Part shown: positions 1-13,000 of the stretch, piece by piece
Numbering within the stretch: position 1 is the stretch's first letter
Layout of the letters: each line of letters begins with the position of its first letter
NCBI GenBank assembly: GCA_964247055.1
Contig: OZ176054.1
Coordinates: 5,766,001 to 5,830,000 of the forward strand
Direction: 5' to 3'
DNA length: 64,000 bases
DNA from: Paragordius varius
Lineage: Eukaryota; Nematomorpha
Notes under the pieces: generated by a model
Databases searched by the model: none
Told to the model about the DNA's origin: nothing
The model's input: the letters and a program-made list of their open reading frames with translations, nothing else
Translations under genes and position numbers: made by a program

Positions 1-751
1 AAAAATTCTGGTTCAACGCAAAATATAAGAAAGAAGCCCGTCACATATAACTCTAGCAGGTTAAAGAATGTCATTTCATTAAATTGGAATAATTTTCGAT
101 CCTTAATGTTTATTTGATATTTTAATCCGGCATTACTGTTCCTTATTTATTAATTACATAATTTTTATGCGGAAACAGTATATATGGCTTACTACTGACC
201 CACGTTGTATTTGATTTCCCTAATATACCTACTTTTTGACCTAGGATTAACCAAAACCGTTTGGATACGGTTCTGCAAAATTAATGCGGCACCATAAAGT
301 TCTAATAACAAAAAATTATTTTTGCGAAAAATTTTTTTGATTCCGTCCCTATTTCAGTGTTTTTGGAAAAATAATAATTGCGCTTTTCATTTTTTTTTGA
401 AATGATACTTATTTAATTTTAAAGGTATATATTTTGATAAATTATGAATAAATAACTTCAAAAATATTACATTTAAGCTACCCATATTTATAAGTATGCT
501 ACTTTTCACTGTAAATACTTAAATATATGAGCAATATAAATATAAAGTTAACGTTGCAATTAAAATTCAAAAATGTTGAAGAATCACAAAATTACTTTTA
601 ACCGTTTTCGGATTTTTTATCACAAAACAGGTGGTTCCGAACCCAGTTCGAATCCCTGTTTTATTTATTTTTATTTAAAACCGGATTTTTAGACGTGTAA
701 AAAATTACCAATTTTCGTTACATTTTTCTTTTAAAAAATGTAAAAACATAC
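1..751. other. Left-edge non-coding stretch (probably dynein intron)
   Basis: I see no convincing exon here on either strand. The last visible dynein exon ends at a GTATGT donor (minus strand, about 751), so this stretch is most simply the next intron, with the AAA6 and C-terminal exons beyond the edge. A TTCGAATCC-like string near 645 resembles a tRNA T-loop, but its stem does not pair. Confidence 0.5.
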
Positions 752-1080
752 TTGATGATCAAGCAATGCATATGCATTTGGATCGGAAGCAAAAAAGTTG
801 AACCATACATAATTGTAATCCTCAAAAGTTAAAATATGTGGGACAGTTTTAATCAAAAATAAATAAATCATATTTATGGGGTTAATGCTTATTAATTTTT
901 CTATTTGGCCCATATCATCTTGTTCTATCAACATGTATCGATATAAATCAATCATTCCTGCCAAATTAAAAAGTCACAATACCAAATTTCTCAAGATTCA
1001 CATTTTTTTCTGACAACAAATCCGCTATAATAGTTATCAAATCTTTAATGGTATCATAGGGGACTACAGTTTCTGTTGTT
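752..1080 (-). other. Dynein exon block: start of AAA5
   Basis: Two exons, about 965-1065 and 752-962. The first reads like the helix leading to AAA5 (DLITIIADLLSEKNVNLEKFG). The second contains ILTFEDYNYVWFNFFASD, compatible with the TIREWQIAGLPSDD region of other dyneins. The match is weak and rests mainly on position after the stalk. It ends at a clear GTATGT donor. Confidence 0.5.
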
Positions 1081-4000
1081 TCCAAACTTTCTTCCTAAAA
1101 TATAAAATAAATTTCAAAACTTTTTTCCATTTATCTAATTCATTGTTAAATACGGGTATGAGCTCATTCAAAAGTGAAGAGTACGATTCCATATCCTTCA
1201 TAGACGTGTCTAATTGTGTTGTATCCTTTTCCAGTTCAATAATTTTTTCCAACAGTTCATCTCGTTTTGCTAACGTATCATTTAGTTCGGATTCACATTG
1301 TTTTATACTTTCATCCGTTTTATTCTTTTTTCTATTTGGAAATAAAAATTTGATAAAAGAATATGATTATTTAAAGATAAATAAATGACTTACGTATTTA
1401 AGGTGTCTAGCTTATTTGTAAGTGGGGCCATTTCTTGACGCATTTTAGCATACGTATGAATAGTTTTAACCCAAAAAGCCAATGAAGTCACCACAGATGA
1501 AGCATGATGAGCAACCTATATGATAATACATTTTTTCATCTTACGTTTTCTTGAAATGATTTACCATGTTCTTTCAAATGTTTTTCAAAATCTTCTATAT
1601 TTTTTCGTCTTATTTTGAGGACATCAAAATTAAGAATATCCTGTTTAAAGGCCTTTTTCGTTAGCCACCTAGAATAATAGCGTATTATCGGATAAAGTTA
1701 GGTCACACGCAATTTTAATTCAAATTTCGTATATAATAAAACAAACTTTCGCATGTTAATCCATGAAGTATCCTTTACACCAAGCAATTTAGCGATCCCT
1801 TCAATAATATCCCGCACCACTTCAGGCGGATTTTTTAGACTCTTAATTTCATTTAAGTCGTCCTCTTTCAAATTGACAATTTTGCGCTTGGCTTCTTCAA
1901 TTAAGGGTAAAACCTTTTCTAACTCTACATTTAGTAACTGCGTTTGTTCATCCAATATTTTTATGAAATCGTTTTGTTGAGATTTTAATGTTTCTAAATG
2001 TTTTTCTTTTTTATCTGTCTCCTGAAAATTAATTATTATTTCCATAAAATACAAAAACTTCAATCAAAATGTTAATGGTTTGAGAACTGTGTTCGAATGC
2101 TTTCCGCTTTTCAGATAGGTTAATTAAATGCGTTTTGTTGTCATCATTAATTTTGTCCAAATTAGCGTGAAAGTTAGCTAGTAATTTTAAACCAACCTAA
2201 AATACATATGGCAATGATATACTTCTAAATTATTTTTATAATTTTCGCTGTTTGTTTGGTAAGCTATCAAAATCTTATACATTATGTAATGTAAATCTTG
2301 CGCTTCTATGGGGCAGTCATTCAACAAATTGTATCTTATATTCTTGATTTCCATATTTGAATCGATAAAGTCAATAACTTTTTCAGACTAAACCTTTATG
2401 AAAAAAATAAGATACAATAATCGGGGATTTCGTTTGACAAATAAGAGTTTGAGGAATTAAATCGGTATATTTTTCAAGTATTTGTTGGGCAATTCGTTTT
2501 GACGGTACTTGTAAAAAATATTTAGTTTTATTGGTATTAAAATTGATAATCGATGTGTTCAGATTATTCATGAATTGATCAATATTCAATATTTGGTAAT
2601 AGTTGATAAGGCGAATATAATCATTTCTTTCACACATATTCTGTGGCTAAAAACGAAATTATAAATAACGTGTTACCTTTTCCATAAACCATTGAGAATC
2701 TCCCCATGTTTTATAAGTCATAACATTCACTTCATATTTTTGAGCAAGATTCGTATTATTAATTGATTGTAGTGTGGCATCATTAGAAACAATTATACAA
2801 AGGTTATAGGGTAAAATTTTTATACTAGATAAAAGTTTTTCCAATTGAAAGTTATGGTTAAGATCCTCTATTTTATCATACAAATGGTTCAATTCCTTCT
2901 TATGTTTAAGGAATCCGAATAATTTTTCGTTAATCTTTTTATTACCAATTAGTTTTGATGTTAAAACAAAATACATGGAAAAACTTTTGATGAAGCATAC
3001 AAATTCCAAATCTAACGATTCTTTTGTACATGCCATGAAGTTTTTATTTATATAATCAAAAAACATCAGAAAGAATTGTGATTTACTCCCGTTTTCAACA
3101 TGGTTAAATGTTTCATAAACCTGGATATAATTGAAATATATATTAATTTTAATTTTATAGTGCGGGTAATAAAAATATAATTTTAACAAAAACTTACCAT
3201 ATTTAACGTTTTAAAGATTGTTTTAACCATTGCTTCTCTTACATCGTATGGGATTAAACTCTTTTGAAGAATTTTGTTTAAGGTATCATCATCAAACAAT
3301 CTAGAAAAAAAAATATATTAAAAATTTTACGGCAAAGTAATGATCGCCATTCTGGATTTTAATTCTTCTGCAAATGATTCGTTTGAAACAACATTCCCAT
3401 GTTGTACAAACATAAAAATATCAATGTCACATTTATATAAGTGAATTCCCACATATAACTCTTTTCGGCAAATAAACTACGGTTTTTATATAGTTAAACT
3501 TGTTTCCAAAATGATACCATTTTGACACAAGAAGTAACATGACTAAAATCAACACCCAATAATAGATTTTTATTTTTGGATTTTAAATATATGACATTTC
3601 CCTCGTTCTCTGCGTTTGTGATTTGACAAAAAAAATTTAATAAATATTCGGCATATTGGTCAATTTCGAAATTAGGTGTAATTACTATATCGTGGGTAGA
3701 CGAAAATATTTCTCTCACAAAAAAATTTATTGATGATAGGTGGTATGAAGTCAAGAGCAATATTTGATCTGAATTTCTTGAAACGTTGGTATATAATTCT
3801 TCACAAATGTTTATTGAAATATTAAGCATGGGATCTAAGTCTGAAAGCAGGCATGATCTTCCAGTATTGCGCTGTATAATGACATTTTTTTGTTCATATG
3901 GAGTTTGATTATCACAATAGTTATAATCAAACCATAGTTGAGCAATTTCTGCGTCAAGACCAATTTTTTTGAATAAACAAAACATTTTCCACAAACCCGT

Positions 4001-7000
4001 CATTGTAGTTAAATTTCTGATCTTTAATGGTAATTGTTGATATTGAGATTCATAAAATTGAAAGTTATCACTAAGCGTCCTTAAACATAACCTAAATTAA
4101 AGTATAAACAAAAAATATATATATACTTATCCCGGGTGTCCAATATTTGAACGCGGGAAACGGTTGCAGGAGTTATGTGGTCAATGTTTGAAGTTTTAAA
4201 AATAAATTTTATTGGAGTTACATTTGGTTCAAATGGTTGATTTAACAAAATAGTTTCACCCGACAAAAGAAGGATAGACCGATTATCATCTAAAGCGGAA
4301 TTCAATGTTTCTATCCATTCTGGTAATATGTAACCATCAAAAACAATCCAACGGGGTAGACCTGGGAAAAGTTTGGTTTAAAAGAATATATCCATTTCAT
4401 ATAATATAATATTGTAATAAAATTTAATTCCTGTAAAAACATTTCATCCTCTTTTTGCAAAAACACGGGACAACTTAGTAATTAAACTTTAGGTATAAAT
4501 AGGCAATTAATTAACTGAGATGAATCATTTTTTTTATTTTTTGAAGCAGGGCTTATTTTGAAGTTACATATTGATACAAACTATAATATGAATATGAATT
4601 TTTGATTTTAGGCAAAAAAATATAAAAAATTCACCAATTCGTATGCATAAAGTATATCACCAAAATGAAATGCCCCAAAGGTAAAAAACAATTAACCGCA
4701 AAAAAATTCCGCACTAAAATGAAGGAAACCGTATATTTTAAGACAATAACATTGATTAATAAAATTATATTTATTTCTTTAGATAATTGATATAAACATG
4801 ACTTACGTGGGTCTTGCAATAAAAGTTCTTTTATTTTTTTAATTAAAATTCCATCGTGCCAAATTTTATCGTCCGTAAAATACCCAAACATTTGAGAATA
4901 GGTAAGTGAATTTGGATAAATTACGAAAACACTTTCGTGCTTTGAATTATTCACTGAATTAACATAATAATTCCAAAGGCAATTTATGATACATGTTTTT
5001 CCCATGACATTAGGACCAATATATAAAATACCATCTCTATCTTTCAAATGTGAGTCTAAAACCAAACACTGTTTAATCAGGATGGATATGTTTAAACCAT
5101 AATTATCACTATTTAAGATGTTAGGATCTGACTTTATATAGTTAATTATTGCATTTTCTTGCATTTCAATCAAGAATTTGGGTATTTGATCGAAGCTACG
5201 AGAGTGTCCAGGTACACAATTAAAAAAGTAATGGATTAACTCGCGAAATAATATTCGATCTGAACCGGTCATTCTAATCTCAAACAAATAATATATGGTA
5301 TATCCTAACGTTTCTAAATTACAATCTTCTCTACGTGTTTCAATGGCGTGATACAGGAATGTCAATGACCATAAAATAGTTCTCAGACTCCAATTGTAGG
5401 ATAAATGGTCTGTTACAACCGCAGATACATAATCATAAAACATCTCAATTCTTTTAGCATACGCCTTAAGTTTTATATCGATTAGAATTAGCATTGTTTC
5501 AATTATTTCCATCGTATCAGGATGTTTCATACTTATGGGCACAAAGATTTCATTTATAAACGAGGGAAGGTTAATCCTATCACCGTACTCTTCGTTTGCT
5601 GGATTCATAGTTATCATATATTTCGTTTGTGTAACCTATATTTATATTAAATGTTTATAGAATAAATATAGTCTCTTATTGTTACACAGTTTAATTATAA
5701 AAGGTATATTTTTGGTGTGTGGAATTATATAATAAGGAATATTTACCTGATTTATGTCTGTTTTAAATTTTAGATAAACTTTGCACATTTCCTCCTGATT
5801 CAGTCTGTTGAATTCATCAAAGCAACACCAAAAGTTGCATTTTTGACTACCCTCAATCAGACAATCAATATCCTTCAAATTAATATCCTAAAAATATAAT
5901 AATGCACATGTAAATGCAAAAAAGTAGGCACAAATTTTAAAAACTTTATAAATTTTGCTAACATATCTGTAAGCACCAGGCTAAGATTTATTTAGAAAGG
6001 GATATCTAACACTAAAAATGTACATCTTTTAAACTTGTGGACAAAAGATGCTAAAAGAGTTCCCCAACTTTCGGGCCGCGGCCGAGACATTATGTGCGTC
6101 AAGTGAAAAATTTGATAACTTGCAAAAATATGCTCACAAAATCTTAGCAAAATTAATATTTTTTTAAACAAATTTTTTAAATAAATTTATTTAATTGGCA
6201 AAAACAAGAAAATTTTTTTTATATTGTGTTTGTATTTTACAGTCTTAAGTTCTATCCAATCCGGCCCGCCATTTTTTTTCCATAGATGGAATATGAAGTG
6301 AAATCAGTTTTTTCAAAAAATATAAAATTCTGGGCTAATATCATATATTAATTTCATCTCTATTTGTAATTTTTGAAAAAAAACAAGTTCAGTTTACTTT
6401 ATGGCAATTGACAATGATAATGCTTCGCCCAAATATTTTTGCTAACTCTTTTATTGCTTCCGTTTTTCCCGTTCCGGCAGGGCCATAAAAAGCAAAATTC
6501 GTATTGTTTGTAAAAGCTAGGGAAAATGTGAAAATTAATAAAATATACCATTTACAATTCAATTTCACCCTTAAACAATTCAAATTCCCCCTTGAACAAT
6601 AAAAATTCACCCTAGAACAATTCAAATTTACCCTCAAATAAAATATATGTTTTTTAAGATTTAAAATTAACAATATTTTATATATTTTTAAAAAATAAAA
6701 ATTTTGTTTTAAATTAAAATAATACTGTAAAATAATAAACTATAACATAAACATATATTTCATATTAATAATGAGTTATATTAGTTCGAATATACATAAT
6801 TTATTTTTAGGGTGAATTTGAATTGTTCCAAAGTGAATTTGAATTGTTCAAGAGTGAATTTGAACTGTAAATGGAATATTTTTTAATTTATACAGTTATA
6901 TATATTCGAGTATACCATTTATAGCATGTAAATAAGAATTTTCCAATGAATTCGTATGAATAATAGGGCTGGTTAATGATTGCAATTGGAAAGCGTAATT

Positions 7001-10000
7001 ACAATCAAAGCCCCAATATTTAATGCAAACGGTGAAATCTTCCTTTTTATCCACATAACATCTATGAATAAATATTAAACGAAATTTAAAATCTCTTTTT
7101 CCTTTTATATTAAACGGTATGTAATGATCACATTGTATCAGGACTCGTATAAGCTTTAATCGTCTGCTTGGGGCTGACAGGGATGATAAAATTTTGCAGT
7201 TTAGAGTTTGAACTCTGGCATGCCACACGAACAATGTAAGAGTCCGGCGTCCTACCTACTATACCATCACGCCTTTGATATCAAGGATATATAGTTATAT
7301 AAATGTAATTACCTAAAAACCTTAGACCAAGCTTTGTTTCGTTCTTCCCATTCATCCAAATCTATTAACCGGACTAATGTTTTAACCAAATAAATTTGTT
7401 GTACAATAATGACCTATTTATTACATATATAGAGCATAGGATAATTTACATATATTTTTTTCTCATATTGATTATTGTCGTATTTCAAGGCCGTCGTAAG
7501 AAACTGTAAAAAATCATTTGCTTTATTCAACATTTCCGCGATAAATTTTGTATCCCTCAAATGTTTTTCGACCAAATTGGTGAAAGCTATCAATCTGCCC
7601 AGTAATACTAACTTTAAGCATGGATTAAAACAATATAAAATCATACTGAATATGGTATATTTTGTATGTGTGACACATAATCTACTATAGTAATATCCCT
7701 GACCAAAAAAACGCAATTAATGCTCTCGTAATTGGTTGCAAGGATATCCTTTAATGTTTCGAAAATGGTAATGTCAAGTTGTACCATCCATTTCTATGTT
7801 TTAAGAAAAATTTAGAAAATAAATAAATTTCGCAATCAAAATGTAAACGGTTTCACCAAAATGACAATAGCAAAAGTAGAATAAAATTGTATAAACCCGC
7901 TATTTTAAATATTAATTAACAAAATTATAAGACATCAAAAAAATATATTTAATTTCATTGTTTGGGCTATAAATGAAATCCAAAAATTATACTCTAACAA
8001 AATTTGTATTACCTTTCGCAAAAAAGTACTTTTAAATCAACCAAAACTCACCTTAACATCCATAGCTGTTGAAATTGGACTCACCAGTTTAATAATTTCA
8101 TTTGAATCGGTTTTGAATGATAAAATTTCATTGTTTTCACCAACAAAATATTTAATAGCGTTTCCATACAAGGTACGAGCATATTTATTAAGGATTTTCG
8201 ATTTAGATTCATCGCTTAAAAATTCAAGCACTTGACTGTTGGATATAAAATGCCATCTTGGTACTTGTTTTCGTTGTTCCTATATAGTTTTTGGGTAACA
8301 AAAGAATTTGATAAATATACGTCAGGTATGTGTGACCTATACAAATGGCTTTACGGGCCACATAAATTTATAGTTATCAAATAATATTTAATTAGATAAA
8401 CATGATACTGTAAATAGCGAAGCTAATTACTTCTTTTAATTTTAACAATTTTTGTTATTTTTTGCCAAAATTTGGAAAGATTATTCAGAATTTTAAAAAA
8501 ATTATAATGAATTTTAAAATAACATATTTGGCAATTATGGAACTTGGTATTTTTTTAATAATTTGCCAAATTTTTGCGGGCTACACAAAATATTTCGAAT
8601 TTGCTCTATGTGGACTGAACAAAGACTTTATATATATATAATATTTACCGTAATGAATAACATAAGTAAGTTATTGCATTCTGATAATTTTGACTGTATT
8701 GTTTGTAAATCTTGACATTCCTTTTCCAAACTAAATGGCTCCAATGTATTTAATTCAAACAGGTAAAATACGATACCGACACTTTCTTTCCATATTTTAA
8801 ACAAAATAGCGCTTAATGTTTCCGTGACCTCAGAAAATATTTGGAGAAAAGATGAGTTAAGAAGCACGGAATAGCTGGTATAACTTTCAAGTTGCATCCA
8901 TTGTATTACAGTTAAGTTTATCAAATTCAGTAAGTGACTAATTTTATTAAAGGCATCCATCCATCCTTCAACCTTTTTACCAATCTCATCAGTTTTTTTG
9001 AACGTATTTTGCAGGAAATTTATTTTTTCTTCAATCTACACAAAGTTAAAGATTTTTCACAAATAAAGTTTTAATTGTAATGGTGTTTGTTATAATAGGT
9101 TTTTATGGTTAATATTATGAAAGCGTGGTAATCTTATAAAATAATTCAAAATATTTACATGGGGTAAAATATATAAACTATTTAAAAAAATACAATAAAT
9201 TAATCAACTATTTAAAATTGGAATTATTCTTCATATAACTCATGACCTAATCAATGGTGGAATAAAAAATTAAACGCTCAAATTAATATTAATACCTAAA
9301 TCTACATATATATACCATATACAATTCAAATTCACCCTTGAACAATTATTCACCCTAAAAATAAATTGTGTTTTCGGGGTAATAACTCATCATTAATATG
9401 AAATATAATACGACATAGTTTATTATTCTTTCAGTATTATATTAATTTTAAACAGAATTTCATATTTTAAAAATATTATTAAATAAAGGTAATTTTTAAT
9501 CTTAAAGAACACATAATTTATTTTACGGTGAACTTGATCTGTTCAAGGGTAAATTCGAATTGTTCAAAGGTGTTTGTAGATTATTCAAGGGTGGATTTGA
9601 ACTATAAATTGTATATTACAGTATGCATTTAATGTATGTTCAGTAATTTTATTGCCAGTCGAATAACATAAATGGTTTATCCAATGCGTAAAATACTGAC
9701 CCACGAAATTATTTTGTAAAACACATATGAAAGAGGATTGACGTGAGAATTAACATAGGCTTTAATTTGATGGATATTTTGTAATGTTAAATTTTGAGAA
9801 TATTATAGCAATTTATGTTAACATTTTTAATATTGTTGTTAGGTATTTAGATGCGGAATTTTGTGGGTTTTTATATTTGATAAATTAATAAATAGTAAAA
9901 TCCGTATTTTAAGATATTTTATGTTAATTATTCCTAAATTTAATAATAAATATTTTTCAACATGCTAAATACCTGTATTAATCAATCTTGGTATTATAAT

Positions 10001-13000
10001 TTTATATAGTTGTTATTACTAAAAACACAGGTAAATGCATATTTGTGAAAATTTAAGTAGATTTTTGTCTTTTATGTTTTGCATTGTTAATTATTAAGAA
10101 TTTTTAAGTATTTCAGACATTTTAATCACTTATTCGGTAAATTTAGTCAAATTTAATTTTTTTTTATGTAACATTGTTAATTGTAATCAATTACTACATA
10201 TTTTGGACATTTTAATAAATACAGGTAAAAATTTCGGTTTTTAATAAATTTATTAAAAATTTAGTTTTTTTTGTTTTTTAGGTTTTGCATTGTTAATTGT
10301 AATTAATTACTACATATTTTGGACATTATAATAAATAAAGGTAAAAATTTTAGTTTAACAAAATTTATGTATTATCCAAAAAAATTTTTGTTTTTTAGGT
10401 TTTGCATTGTAAATTATACATAGACTTGAAATATTTTACATACTATAATAAAGATAGGTAAAAATCAATGTTTTTCGGTTTTGTATGTAATTAATTATAA
10501 ATACCAACCAATATGAAAAATAATCTATATTCCCATAAAAATCGATATATAGATGCAAATAAAATATATTTATTAAAAATTTTAGAGGTTTAAATCGATA
10601 ATACAAAATATACTAAGCTCCAAAACTATGAATAAGAAGCATATTATTTTTAGTTATAAATAAATTTATTTATATATAATAATATAATATAAATCATAAT
10701 TCAATGTTGGAATCATCCACCTTTATGGTCGATCTCTATTATCATTGTCATTGACCGTCTTGTATGTTAGATTTGCTACATAATGAATAATATCATCAAT
10801 TATTATAATAGGACAATTGAATTTTGAAAACACTGATTGCAATAGTGTGGGATCTTATTATCAGTAACATTATAATTTATACACTTGTTCGATATTCTTT
10901 ATAATCCGGGTGATCATCTAAATAAAAAAAGATTATTGGGTTTTTAAAAATTATAATCGCTATCTCTTTTTTATGAAATCTAATAAAAATAACTGATAAA
11001 AGACTCAATTTATCATCCAAAAGATCATTGGAAAACGTGGATAAAATTAAGAATATTTTACCATTATTCTCTGGGATGATTATATCAGCTAACATAAAAG
11101 ATAGATGAGTTTTTATGGAATTTAATAAAATGATATTACTGTTACTACAATTGCTTCCCTGAATTCCATAACTATTATCACAATCAGAAACGCTAATCGG
11201 TGCTAACACCAATTAAAATAAAAAATAAATTAACCTTCATAAAATTGAAAAAATGTTTTTTTATAAAAAAGAAAATAAAAAATGTTATAAATTTTCAATC
11301 TGCATTTTCTTTATAAGAGCCAAAACTAAAAAAACACGAATCTCCTTCATAGTGTTAACAAAAAATACAAATTTGATAAAATTTCCTTCTTCGCACTCAT
11401 ACCATGCCAGAAAAGCAGTGTAGGGAATTTTTCGTGCTGTTTTGGTTGCTATAAAGAAAATGTAAAAGAAAACTGTAAAAAGATCATTTTTAATTTTTTT
11501 TATAATGAAAAAAGTCATTTTGAAGGTAAATTATTTTTGTATTAATTAGGGGATTCTAACAATGAGAATGTGTTAGCTCCCAACAGTATTTCGGATTGTG
11601 ACAGCTATGTTCATAAAAAAGAGATGGTGATTATAATTTTTAAAAACCCAATAATCTTTTTTTATTTAGATGATCACCCGGATTATAAAGAATATCGAAC
11701 AAGTGTATAAATTATAATGTTACTGATAATAAGATCCCACACTATTGCAATCAGTGTTTTCAAAATTCAAATGTCCTATTATAATAATTGATGATATTAA
11801 TCATTATGTAGCAAATCTAACATACAAGACGGTCAATGACAATGATAATATAGATCGACCATAAAGGTGGATGATTCCAACATTGAATTATGATTTATAT
11901 TATATTATTATATATAAATAAATTTATTTATAACTAAAAATAATATGCTTCTTATTCATAGTTTTGGAGCTTAGTATATTTTGTATTATCGATTTAAACC
12001 TCTAAAATTTTTAATAATTATATTTTATTTGCATCTATAAATCGATTTTTATGGGAATATAGATTATTTTTCATATTGGTTGGTATTTATAATTAATTAC
12101 ATACAAAACCGAAAAACATTGATTTTTACCTATCTTTATTATAGTATGTAAAAATATTTCAAGTCGTATAATTTACAATGCAAAACCTAAAAAACAAAAA
12201 ATTTTTTGGATAATACATAAATTTTGTTAAACTAAAATTTTTACCTGTATTTATTATAATGTCCAAAATATGTAGTAATTAATTACAATTAACAATGCAA
12301 AACCTAAAAAACAAAAAAAACTAAATTTTTATTAAATTTGTTAAAAACCGCAATTTTTACCTGTATTTATTATAATGTCCAAAATATGTAGTAATTAATT
12401 ACAATTAACAATGCAAAACCTAAAAAACAAAAAAACTAAATTTTTACTAAATTTGTTAAAAACCGCAATTTTTACCTGTACTTATAATAATGTCCAAAAT
12501 ATGTAGTAATTAATTACAATAACAATGCAAAACCTAAAATAACAAAAAACTAAATTTTTACTAAATTTATTAAAAACCGAAATTTTTACTTGTATTTATT
12601 AAAATGTCCAAAATATGTAGTAATTGATTACAATTAACAATGTTACATAAAAAAACAAAAAAAATTAAATTTGACTAAATTTACCGAATATTACGTGATT
12701 AAAATGTCTGAAATACTTAAAACTTCTTAATAATTAACAATGCAAAACATAAAAGACAAAAATCTACTTAAATTTTCACAAATATATATTTACTTGTGTT
12801 TTTAGTAATAACAACTATATAAAATTATAATACCAAGATTGATTAATACAGGTATTTAGCATGTTGAAAAATATTTATTATTAAATTTAGGAATAATTAA
12901 CATAAAATATCTTAAAATACGTATTTTACTATTTATTAATTTATCAAATATAAAAACCCACAAATTCCTCATCTAAATACGTGACAACATATTAAAAATG

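Noticed and set aside
630-665. tRNA-like T-loop string (GTTCGAATCC)
   Set aside because: Flanking bases do not form a five-pair stem and no acceptor, D or anticodon arms fit.
2250-4080. Complete loss of the AAA3 domain
   Set aside because: At first AAA2 seemed to run straight into AAA4, but the stretch FAEELKSRMAIITLP...MVKTIFKTLNMV fits AAA3, so the domain is present with a degenerate P-loop.
10050-12780. CRISPR-like array
   Set aside because: Units are contiguous tandem repeats of about 116 bp without spacers, in animal DNA.
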